From an uncultured Clostridia bacterium (GTDB lineage: Bacteria; Bacillota; Clostridia; TANB77; CAG-508): a DNA stretch of 10,443 bases. Made by a program: the position numbers and the translations under genes. Below the pieces are notes generated by a model, which worked only from the letters and a program-made list of their open reading frames with translations, searched no databases and had not been told where the DNA came from. The stretch lies in contig CANQJY010000035.1 in assembly GCA_947624365.1 (NCBI GenBank), positions 1 through 10,443 of the forward strand, read 5' to 3'. This document shows positions 1 through 6,418 of this stretch, in pieces; the first letter of the stretch is position 1; each line of letters starts with the position of its first letter.

Positions 1-709
1 TAAAAAAATAAGGAAAGTAAAAAAAGAAAAATTAAATGTTTTATATGAAGATAATCATATTATAGTTGTAGAAAAATTTGTTAATATTCCGTCACAATCA
101 GACAAAACAGGAGATATTGATATGCTTTCAATTGTGAAAGAATATATAAAAGCAAAATATAATAAACCAGGAAATGTATATGTAGGATTAGTACATAGAC
201 TAGATAGACCAGTAGGGGGTATAATGGTTTTTGCAAAAACATCAAAAGCAGCTAGTAGATTAAGCAATCAAGTACGAGAAAAAACTATAAAAAAACAGTA
301 TTTAGCTGTTGCTGATGGCAAATTTGAAAATAAAAAAGGAATACTAGAAGATTATTTATATAAAGATGAAAGAAATAATATTAGTAAAGTAGTAAGTCCT
401 AACAAAAAAGGAGCAAAATATGCAAAACTAGAATATGAAGTGTTAGGATATAAGCCAGATAAAGATTTAAGCTTATTGAAGATAAACTTACACACAGGAA
501 GACATCATCAAATTCGTTTACAACTTGCTAATTCGGGACATAGCATATTTGGAGATCAAAAGTATGGGAAAAGAGGAAAAGGGAAGCAAATTGCTTTATG
601 GGCATATCATTTAGAGTTAGAACACCCAGTTAGCAAAGAAATATTAGATTTTACTATATTACCAAAAAAAGAAGGAACATGGCGTTGGGATTTTATATCA
701 ATTTTATAA
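1..709 (+). CDS. RluA-family RNA pseudouridine synthase, 5' end cut by window edge
   Basis: This enzyme isomerises specific uridines in rRNA or tRNA to pseudouridine. The frame is open from base 2 with no stop and no convincing start before the ATG at 122. Residues well upstream of that ATG (NVLYEDNHIIVVEK, about 35-76) are the typical beginning of the RluA catalytic domain. The true start therefore lies at or beyond the left edge, and the ATG at 122 is internal. The catalytic motif HRLDRPVGG starts at 194, with the nucleophilic Asp at codon 203-205. Further family marks are MVFAKTSKAA, the KQYLAV strand and LHTGRHHQIRLQLA. There is no S4 RNA-binding domain in the visible part, which matches the short RluA subgroup. 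The exact uridine target cannot be told from sequence. It is followed by a 128-base gap before agrB and looks unrelated to it. Confidence 0.9.
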   Translation, partial: KKIRKVKKEKLNVLYEDNHIIVVEKFVNIPSQSDKTGDIDMLSIVKEYIKAKYNKPGNVYVGLVHRLDRPVGGIMVFAKTSKAASRLSNQVREKTIKKQYLAVADGKFENKKGILEDYLYKDERNNISKVVSPNKKGAKYAKLEYEVLGYKPDKDLSLLKINLHTGRHHQIRLQLANSGHSIFGDQKYGKRGKGKQIALWAYHLELEHPVSKEILDFTILPKKEGTWRWDFISIL

Positions 710-761
710 AAATGCTAAAAAGTTTTATGAAATGTCAATTTTTAAATTACGCAAAATTATA

Positions 762-790
762 TTGACGTTTTGTAAAACTTTTATCATATG
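762..790 (+). promoter_or_regulatory. Possible agrBD promoter with non-ideal spacing
   Basis: TTGACG at 762-767 is a good -35 element, but no good -10 sits at the usual distance. TATCAT (782-787, five of six matches) is only 14 bases away, while CATATG (785-790) is at 17 bases but matches poorly. The -35 is also one arm of an inverted repeat GTCAAT (734-739) / ATTGAC (761-766). Poor core spacing is typical of promoters that need an activator, and in staphylococci AgrA activates such promoters. That link is inference. Confidence 0.35.
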
Positions 791-837
791 TAAGCATACG
801 GATGATAAAATCAGTTTAGAAATAACGGGGTGAGAAA

Positions 838-1458
838 ATGATTGATAAAATCTGTATGTTTCTAACCAATAAAATGCGAAAAGAAATGCCAGATATAGAT
901 GATGAAAGAGCAGAAATCATATATTATGGACTGCAAAATATTATTGGTGAAATCCCTAAGATTTTCATTATGTTGGGAATTGCATATTTATTAGGAGAGT
1001 TTAAATTAACATTAATTACTTTTTTAATAATATTACCATACCGTACATTTTCAGGTGGATTTCACTTAAAAACACATATTGGTTGTATTATAACAACCTG
1101 TGCCATGTATTGCACACCTGCTATTTTATCTAAATATATTGTTTTAGATAATTCTGTAAGATTCATAATTATTTTAGGAATGTGGATTTTTGGAATGGCA
1201 ATGATTAAATTATATGCACCAGCAGATACAGAAAATGTTCCGATTTTAAGGAAAAAAGAAAGAAAGCAAAAACAAATCTTATCATATATTGTATTAACAG
1301 TTGCATTAGTTATAGCAGGAATAATTAATAATACAGTTATTTCAAATATTATTATAATTGGATATTTTATCCAAACATGTAGCATTACTAGATTAGCATA
1401 TAAGATTACAAATAATAAATATGGATATGAAGTATATAATACTTCAACAGTACAATAG
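838..1458 (+). CDS. agrB: AgrB-type accessory gene regulator protease (autoinducer peptide processing)
   Basis: AgrB is an integral membrane cysteine protease. It cuts the C-terminal tail off the AgrD precursor and closes the thiolactone ring of the autoinducing peptide. The 206-residue length is normal for the family. The catalytic pair is visible as His76 in RTFSGGFH and Cys83 seven residues later, the same spacing as S. aureus His77/Cys84. The family motif APADTENVPI lies at about 127-136. Four or more hydrophobic segments are seen at roughly 40-66, 84-104, 107-124 and 148-180. The ATG at 838 is preceded by GGGGTGAG (827-834). agrD follows after 65 bases, so the two should form one operon. 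The protein looks intact. The convergent agrA/agrC genes supply the expected response side. Confidence 0.95.
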   Translation: MIDKICMFLTNKMRKEMPDIDDERAEIIYYGLQNIIGEIPKIFIMLGIAYLLGEFKLTLITFLIILPYRTFSGGFHLKTHIGCIITTCAMYCTPAILSKYIVLDNSVRFIIILGMWIFGMAMIKLYAPADTENVPILRKKERKQKQILSYIVLTVALVIAGIINNTVISNIIIIGYFIQTCSITRLAYKITNNKYGYEVYNTSTVQ

Positions 1459-1460
1459 GT

Positions 1461-1495
1461 AATACATAAAAGCATTTGCCGGCAGTGCTTGTATT
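1461..1495 (+). repeat. Imperfect stem-loop between agrB and agrD
   Basis: AATACA (1461-1466) pairs with TGTATT (1490-1495), and AGCA (1471-1474) pairs with TGCT (1486-1489). An internal palindrome TGCCGGCA (1477-1484) sits between the arms. GC-rich bases are rare in this neighbourhood. There is no T-run after it, so it does not look like an intrinsic terminator. It could be an RNA processing or stability element separating the agrB and agrD messages, but this is a guess. Confidence 0.3.
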
Positions 1496-1523
1496 ATAGA
1501 AAATTTAAAAGGAGGAATTTCCT

Positions 1524-1643
1524 ATGTTAAAATTTTTATCTAAAGCTGCTGAAAAATATGCAAAATGTACTAATACAGCATGTTTCTTTTGGTGTGTAAT
1601 TCATCAACCAAAAATGCCAGCGAGTCTAATCAAAAAAGACTAA
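1524..1643 (+). CDS. agrD: AgrD-type cyclic autoinducer peptide precursor (39 residues)
   Basis: This short gene encodes the precursor of a cyclic peptide pheromone that AgrB processes and AgrC senses. It has the three expected parts: an N-terminal amphipathic helix (MLKFLSKAAEKYAK, residues 1-14), a core with cysteines (CTNTACFFWCVI, 15-26), and the clostridial recognition tail HQPKMPASL (27-35) ending in KKD. A strong GGAGG (1511-1515) lies eight bases before the ATG. The tail aligns with the C. perfringens HQPEEP tail, which places the end of the mature peptide near Ile26. Cys20 is the likeliest ring residue, giving a seven-residue ring to Ile26. Cys15 and Cys24 are additional cysteines, so the mature form is uncertain. 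Its place directly after agrB supports the call strongly. Confidence 0.9.
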   Translation: MLKFLSKAAEKYAKCTNTACFFWCVIHQPKMPASLIKKD

Positions 1644-1656
1644 TTGTTATTAATCT

Positions 1657-1679
1657 TAACTAAAACTATGTTTTAGTTA
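1657..1679. repeat. AT-rich 10-bp hairpin after agrD
   Basis: TAACTAAAAC (1657-1666) and GTTTTAGTTA (1670-1679) are perfect inverted repeats with a three-base loop. They lie between the agrD stop and the agrC stop at 1682. No T-run follows on either strand, so it is a weak terminator at best. It may protect the 3' end of one of the messages. Confidence 0.4.
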
Positions 1680-1681
1680 GG

Positions 1682-3113
1682 CTACATATAACTCAGTGTT
1701 ATTATGGAGTAATCCCAAAAGAAGGTAAGCTTTATCCACTTACCTTCTTTCTTTAATATTTTTTTAGAATTAATTTCTAATTGTTGCCTAAATAAAGTAT
1801 CTGTTTTATTTGTATATAATTTTACATTATTGTTTTTATTAATAATTTTACGAACTTCCCATAATCCGAGACCAGTATGATTTTCTTTTTCTGTTACACC
1901 TTTTTCAAATATTTTATCTATATCAACATTTTTATTTGTATAACTATTTTCTATGAAAATAATATTGCGATTATTTCTGTTATCTTTCCTAAAAGAAATA
2001 TTAATTATTTTTTCTTCGCTATGCTCTGCAGATTGTATAGCATTATCAAGTAGAATACCAAGAATTCTAGCAAATTCATAAATATTCATATTTAATTCAT
2101 TTAAATCTAATAAATAGTATATGCTAATATCAATTCCTTTTTCAGTTGCTTCATGATATTTAGATGTTAGTAAATTATAGATACCGAGGATTATTTATAC
2201 TACTTGGATTTAAAACATATAAATTATTGACTTTTTCACAATCTTTTTGTAATTGCACATAATATGTTTTCAGTCCTTCCATATCATCTGTATTTATATA
2301 ACCACCAATTGTTGTAACAATATTATCAAAATCATGTTTGAAACCTCTAACATTATCATGTAAAATACGTAATGTTTTGTTATATTCTTCTGCACTTTCT
2401 AATTCTTTAGTTGTAGTTGATAATTTAATAACTTTGGATATGCTATAAAGGCTAATAGAAAAATATAGTAATAGCATAACAAAGTTTGCAAAAGTATAAC
2501 CTAATGGTAATATATCAAGATATTTCATTGTAATTATAATTTCAATAATAATATAAACTAAACCAAAAATAAAATTGAAAGCAATAAGTGATTTTGACTT
2601 TTTATCTATATCATCTAATAAATTAATATAAAAATTCCTATTTCGTATAATAAATATTAAGATGAATGCTATAGCATATGCAATTAATGATAAAGGAATT
2701 TTATAAATTGGAATGGTTGTTAGTTGATTATATGTTATATTCATCAAAGTAATATATGGATTAAATAGTAAACTTTCAATAATTGCAAATACAATACTAG
2801 GAAATACTGTAGCAACAATTGTTTTTAAAAGATTAGTTTTTAACGTAAAATGAATGATTATAAATGAACTAATAAAATTAAATATTACGTTAAAAGGATT
2901 ATTAAGAAAATATGTACTAATAATTCCAGTTAATATTGTTATTACGATATAAAGCAAACTTTGTTTTTTGGTAGTTGTCAATTTGAAGACACTGATAAGC
3001 AAATAAAGTGTTAAAGGTATTTCTATGCACAACATAGGTAAAGATAAAAATTTCATCAATACCTCATTTGGCGTACTCAACGCCACCCAAATATTATTTA
3101 AAAAATCCATCAT
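1682..3113 (-). pseudogene. agrC: AgrC-type sensor histidine kinase, disrupted by a single-base frameshift
   Basis: AgrC is the membrane receptor for the AgrD-derived peptide and passes phosphate to AgrA. Translation from ATG 3113 gives about seven hydrophobic helices over residues 22-226. The dimerisation and phosphoacceptor motif follows as RGFKHDFDN with His260. The frame then stops at 2175. The next frame carries on at once with GIYNLLTSKYHEATEKG, then the GHKL ATPase N box GILLDNAIQSAE and G box TGLGLWEVRKI, ending at 1682. Removing one base at or near 2186 restores one protein of 476 residues. The preferred start is ATG 3113, nine bases after GGAGG (3122-3126); a TTG at 3119 is only three bases away. 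The start overlaps the end of agrA by 20 bases. The last 25 or so residues run through the 1718-1750 hairpin and look non-native. Either the gene is truly broken or one base is a sequencing or assembly error. Confidence 0.85.
1718..1750. terminator. Bidirectional hairpin terminator between agrBD and agrAC
   Basis: AAAGAAGGTAAG (1718-1729) and CTTACCTTCTTT (1739-1750) form a perfect 12-bp stem with a nine-base loop. On the + strand it runs into CTTTAATATTTTTTT, and on the - strand the stem is followed by one more T and then GGG. It stands at the convergence point of the agrBD and agrAC units and could serve both. It lies inside the 3' end of the open agrC frame, which suggests that frame runs past its original stop. 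Confidence 0.65.
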
Positions 3114-3807
3114 CTTCAAAAACCTCCATTATTTCTTTTTTAAACTTCGGACCAATATCACAAAAATCATTTTCTTGAAAATACAATCTATTTTCAACAG
3201 GATCAACATTAGTAACATTATTAATATTAACAACAAAAGATTTATGACATCTCACGAAATTATTTGGTAAAGAAGGTTGTATTTTATTAAAAGAACTATA
3301 AATTTCATAGTCTCTTGCTGGTGTATGGAAAATCAATTTCATACCATCTCTTTTAATGCAATTAATTTCATTTTCATCAATAATTGTATTTTTATTATCA
3401 ATCTTTATATATTTTTTAGGTAATCCTTGAATATCATCAAACAATCTTACAATTGTTTCCTCTATTCTTTCAGGTGTTATAGGTTTAGCAATATAATCAA
3501 AAGTTTTAAATTTATATGCCATCATAGCATATTCTAAATGAGCAGTTGTAAAAATAAGATATGCATCTTTATTTTTCTTTCTAACCAATTCAGCAATTTG
3601 CAAACCAGTTTTACCTTGTTTTAAGTTGATATCAAGAATTAATACATCAGTTTTATTATTGTCTACATATTTTAGAATAGCATCAAAATCACCAGATTTG
3701 AATGCTACTTTTGCATCATAATTATGTTTTACAAAGATAGTTTCAAGTATTTTTTCAATTTTATCTAAAATATTTAAGTTATCATCACAAATAACAAAAT
3801 TCAGCAT
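3094..3807 (-). CDS. agrA: AgrA-type response regulator with LytTR DNA-binding domain
   Basis: This cytoplasmic transcription factor is phosphorylated by AgrC and binds direct repeats in target promoters, classically that of agrBD. The receiver domain (about 1-125) shows the acidic pair Asp8-Asp9, the phosphoacceptor Asp59 in LILDINL, Thr87/Thr88 and Lys108 in AKP. The LytTR domain (about 130-232) shows the typical FVRCHKSFVVNINNV segment. The length of 237 residues is normal and nothing is missing. AGGAGG lies six bases before the ATG at 3805-3807. A sigma-A-like promoter lies 90-117 bases upstream of the start. The gene is transcribed with agrC, which overlaps its 3' end. Whether it acts in agr alone or has other input cannot be told. 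Confidence 0.93.
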   Translation of the reverse strand: MLNFVICDDNLNILDKIEKILETIFVKHNYDAKVAFKSGDFDAILKYVDNNKTDVLILDINLKQGKTGLQIAELVRKKNKDAYLIFTTAHLEYAMMAYKFKTFDYIAKPITPERIEETIVRLFDDIQGLPKKYIKIDNKNTIIDENEINCIKRDGMKLIFHTPARDYEIYSSFNKIQPSLPNNFVRCHKSFVVNINNVTNVDPVENRLYFQENDFCDIGPKFKKEIMEVFEDDGFFK

Positions 3808-3880
3808 AAATAGCCTCCTAAAAATAAAATATATATTGGAAAATCTGAAATCGACATAAAAAACAAATTACCCATTTTTT

Positions 3881-3910
3881 TCCAAAAACATTTACAATAT
3901 AATCCAAAAA
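3881..3910. repeat. Direct repeat TCCAAAAA spaced 22 bases in the agrA promoter
   Basis: TCCAAAAA occurs at 3881-3888 and again at 3903-3910. One copy is in the spacer of the agrA promoter and the other is at its expected transcription start. LytTR regulators bind pairs of short direct repeats about two helical turns apart, so this could be an autoregulatory AgrA site. The repeat is A-rich and short, and chance is quite possible. Confidence 0.3.
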
Positions 3911-3924
3911 ATTAGTAATGTCAA
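3896..3924 (-). promoter_or_regulatory. Sigma-A-type promoter of agrA-agrC
   Basis: Read on the - strand, the -35 is a perfect TTGACA (complement of 3919-3924). After a 17-base spacer the -10 is TATATT (complement of 3896-3901), five of six matches. The start of transcription would be near 3889, giving a leader of about 80 bases before the agrA ATG. Confidence 0.7.
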
Positions 3925-4054
3925 TAGGGGATTTGTAAGTTTGGTAGCAATGTAACAATGTTAGTAGTAGTAAGCAATTAGCAATGATACAAATAACAGA
4001 AAAACACAAAAACAACTGGAAAAAAATGTAAGATAGTAATATATTACACTAAAG

Positions 4055-4082
4055 TCATAAATTTTTGTTATTATCATAAAAT
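4055..4082 (+). promoter_or_regulatory. Sigma-E-like sporulation promoter before pdaA
   Basis: TCATAAA (4055-4061) resembles the sigma-E -35 KMATATT. It is followed after 13 bases by CATAAAAT (4075-4082), close to the sigma-E -10 CATACAAT. Transcription would begin near 4090, about 26 bases before the pdaA start. No good TTGACA/TATAAT pair is seen in front of the gene. yqfC and yqfD, two genes downstream in the same train, are sigma-E genes in B. subtilis, which supports the reading. Confidence 0.55.
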
Positions 4083-4116
4083 TAAAAGAATAAAAGTATA
4101 TAGGAGTTGATTGATA

Positions 4117-4923
4117 GTGAAACAAAAATACAGATTAATTGCCATTGGGGTATTGAGTATAACAATTTTTTGTCTTAGTGTCATATCAATGCAAAACTCA
4201 GAAAAAGAGATTTTAACAAATGCAAATACAATTAGTAATGCAAAAATTGGTTGGGGAATAAAAAGAAATAGTAATCACGAACAACCAGATTTAGGGAGTA
4301 GTAGAGTAAAAACATTATCAGAAAATAATGGTATTGCTATGGGAAATAAAGATAGTAAAAAAATATATTTAACATTTGATGAAGGTTATGAAGCAGGATA
4401 TACAAAAGAAATTTTACAAGTATTAAAAGAAAATAAAGTACCAGCTACCTTTTTCATTACAGCTCATTATTTAAATACTCAACCAGAGCTTGTAAAACAA
4501 ATGATAGAAGAAAACCATATTGTGGGAAATCATACTGTAAATCATAAAAGTATGCCAGATTTATCTGATGAACAAATCAAAAATGAAATACTAACATTAC
4601 ACCAAGCAATATACGAAAAATTTCAATATGAAATGAAATTTTTCAGACCACCAAAAGGAGAATATAGTGAAAGAAGTCTAATTGCCACAAGCAATTTAGG
4701 ATATACAACTGTTATGTGGTCATTTGCGTATAAGGATTGGGAAGAGGACAATCAGCCAAGTGAACAAGATGCTATAAAAATTATCACAGAAAATTTACAT
4801 CCTGGTGAAATTATGCTTTTACATGGAAATTCTAGAACAAATAAAACTGTTTTATCTGAAATCATCAAACAAGCAAGAGAACAAGGATATGAATTTTATC
4901 CTTTAGACGAATTTGAAAAATAG
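4117..4923 (+). CDS. pdaA: PdaA-like polysaccharide deacetylase (spore cortex delta-lactam)
   Basis: PdaA removes the N-acetyl group from muramic acid stripped of its peptide, and its product becomes the muramic delta-lactam that germination lytic enzymes recognise in the spore cortex. The protein has one N-terminal membrane anchor or signal (about 6-25). The catalytic NodB domain runs from about residue 80. Its motifs, counted from the GTG start, are TFDEGYE (Asp88), GNHTVNH (His139 and His143), RPPKGEYS (Arg177) and LLHG (His236). The Tyr-rich TFDxGYE, the WSFAYKDW segment and the HPGEIMLLH stretch are specific to the PdaA branch rather than to general chitin-type deacetylases. The GTG at 4117 lies ten bases after AGGAG (4102-4106). 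A TTG at 4111 is an alternative but only four bases away. It leads the gene train into yqfC, whose ribosome site overlaps its stop codon. Confidence 0.88.
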   Translation: MKQKYRLIAIGVLSITIFCLSVISMQNSEKEILTNANTISNAKIGWGIKRNSNHEQPDLGSSRVKTLSENNGIAMGNKDSKKIYLTFDEGYEAGYTKEILQVLKENKVPATFFITAHYLNTQPELVKQMIEENHIVGNHTVNHKSMPDLSDEQIKNEILTLHQAIYEKFQYEMKFFRPPKGEYSERSLIATSNLGYTTVMWSFAYKDWEEDNQPSEQDAIKIITENLHPGEIMLLHGNSRTNKTVLSEIIKQAREQGYEFYPLDEFEK

Positions 4924-4936
4924 AGGAGTACTAAAT

Positions 4937-5230
4937 ATGAAAAAAAATCATTTTCGAAAAATAGATAAACTATTAGAAATTCCCAAAGAGGTTTATTCAA
5001 ATGAAGTAAAAATCACTATTGTTGGTTTTGAAGAAATAATTATAGAAAATTATCAGGGGATTTTAGAATATGAAGAATATTTTGTAAGAATAAAAACACA
5101 TACAGGAATTATTAATATAAATGGTTATGGATTTAACTTAGAAAATCTATCAAATGATGATATTAAAGTAACAGGTAAGATAGAAGGAATAGAATTTGAA
5201 CGTTTAATGGAGGATGAGAATGTTAATTAG
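4937..5230 (+). CDS. yqfC: Sporulation protein YqfC (YabP/YqfC family)
   Basis: This is a small protein of 97 residues from the YabP/YqfC family, made in the mother cell during sporulation. Its biochemical role is not established. The family signature is a beta-rich core, seen here from about residue 20 to 85 with VKITIVGFEEIIIENY, YEEYFVRIKTHTGIININGYGF and the closing strand IKVTGKIEGIEF. AGAGGAG (4922-4928) lies eight bases before the ATG. An upstream in-frame TTG at 4913 lies inside pdaA and has no ribosome site. The gene overlaps yqfD by 11 bases, the usual yqfC-yqfD coupling. Its partner and order are the same as in Bacillus and most clostridia. Confidence 0.88.
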   Translation: MKKNHFRKIDKLLEIPKEVYSNEVKITIVGFEEIIIENYQGILEYEEYFVRIKTHTGIININGYGFNLENLSNDDIKVTGKIEGIEFERLMEDENVN

Positions 5231-6404
5231 AATTTTACTGTGCTATATTTTTGGATATATTCGTGTTTCAGTAGAAGGATATTATATTGAAAAATTAATT
5301 AATATTTGTGCAAATAAGAAAATAATAATATGGCATGTAAAAAGAGATAAAAATGTAAAATTATATTTTAATGTTGCGACAGAAGATTTTAAAGAGATTG
5401 TAAAAATTGCTAAAAAACTAAAATGTCATGTTAAAATTGAAAAAAAGAAAGGATTACCATTTTTATTACATAGATACCAAAAAAGAAAAATTTTTGCAAT
5501 TGTTGCAGTTTTAATTTTAATTAGTATAATTACCTTATCTCATTTTATTTGGAATATAGAAATTAAAGAAGAAGATGCACAAGAATTAGAAGGAATTTTT
5601 CAAGATGTAGCAGATGCAGGTTTAACAACAGGAAAACTGAAATCAAAAATTGATACAAAAGAAATAATAAATAAAGTGCGTTTAAAGAGACAAGATATTG
5701 CATGGATGGGAATTGAACTAAAAGGTACAAATGCTATTGTGCGTATAGTAAAAGCAGATAGTAAACCAGAAATTATAGATGATGCAGATTATTGTAGTAT
5801 TATTTCTAATAAAGAAGGTATTATTACTAAAATAAATGCACAAAATGGTACAGCAAATGTAAAAGTAGGAGATACTGTAACTTACGGAACAACGCTAATC
5901 AATGGTTGGTTAGAAGGGAAATATACTGGACTTCGTTATGTACATGCAAGAGGAGAAATTGAAGCAAAAGTTTGGCATACAAAAAATATTTTTATTCCAT
6001 ATCAATCTACGGAAACAAGAGAAACAGGCAAGTTACAAAATTTATATTCAATCAAATTTCATAATTTTGAAATAAATTTGCAAAAAAGGCTTTCAAAATT
6101 TAAAATTTATGATACAATAGAAACAGAGAAAAAATTCAAATTATTTTCAGATCTATATTTACCAATTTCTGTAAAAAAAACCACCTATAAAGAATTAGAA
6201 AAAGAAGAAAAAACATATCAACCAGAGGAAGCTGAAAGCATAGGGATACAACAATTAGAGAAAGAATTAGAAGAAGAAATTGAAGATAAAAGCAAGATTG
6301 TAAATAAACATAGTAATACATATGAAAAAGAAAATGGAATAGAAATATATGTGACTTATGAAGTCCTAGAAACAATAGGAACAAATGAAAAAATCGTATT
6401 TTGA
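5220..6404 (+). CDS. yqfD: Sporulation protein YqfD (stage IV family)
   Basis: YqfD is a membrane protein of the mother cell during sporulation, needed for efficient spore formation in B. subtilis; its molecular activity is unknown. The 394-residue length is typical. The N-terminal cytoplasmic region begins with the family pattern GYIRVSVEGYYIEKLINIC (12-30) and continues with FKEIVKIAKKLKCHVKIEKKKGLPF. One membrane helix lies at about 91-111. The long outer part after it includes the conserved stretch around IAWMGIELKGT and the beta-rich GIITKINAQNGTANVKVGDTV, then a charged coiled region near 330-365. GGAGG (5209-5213) is six bases from ATG 5220, which rules out the ATG at 5214. It overlaps yqfC and is followed closely by the unknown 406-residue gene. 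Confidence 0.9.
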   Translation: MLIRILLCYIFGYIRVSVEGYYIEKLINICANKKIIIWHVKRDKNVKLYFNVATEDFKEIVKIAKKLKCHVKIEKKKGLPFLLHRYQKRKIFAIVAVLILISIITLSHFIWNIEIKEEDAQELEGIFQDVADAGLTTGKLKSKIDTKEIINKVRLKRQDIAWMGIELKGTNAIVRIVKADSKPEIIDDADYCSIISNKEGIITKINAQNGTANVKVGDTVTYGTTLINGWLEGKYTGLRYVHARGEIEAKVWHTKNIFIPYQSTETRETGKLQNLYSIKFHNFEINLQKRLSKFKIYDTIETEKKFKLFSDLYLPISVKKTTYKELEKEEKTYQPEEAESIGIQQLEKELEEEIEDKSKIVNKHSNTYEKENGIEIYVTYEVLETIGTNEKIVF

Positions 6405-6418
6405 AAGGAAGGATGCAC

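Noticed and set aside
1062..1475. Long - strand frame opposite agrB
   Set aside because: It lies wholly antisense to a clear agrB and its residues look like the reverse of a membrane protein gene.
3025..3270. 81-codon + strand frame across the agrA/agrC overlap
   Set aside because: It is antisense to both genes and not supported by a start context.
3945..3986. Repeated TAGCAATG at 3945 and 3979 in the agrA-pdaA gap
   Set aside because: The copies are short, 34 bases apart and not placed at either promoter, so chance is likely.
3818..4015. 65-codon - strand frame with a hydrophobic N-terminus upstream of agrA
   Set aside because: It starts with TTG, has no ribosome site, and overlaps the agrA promoter, so it is most likely chance in AT-rich DNA.
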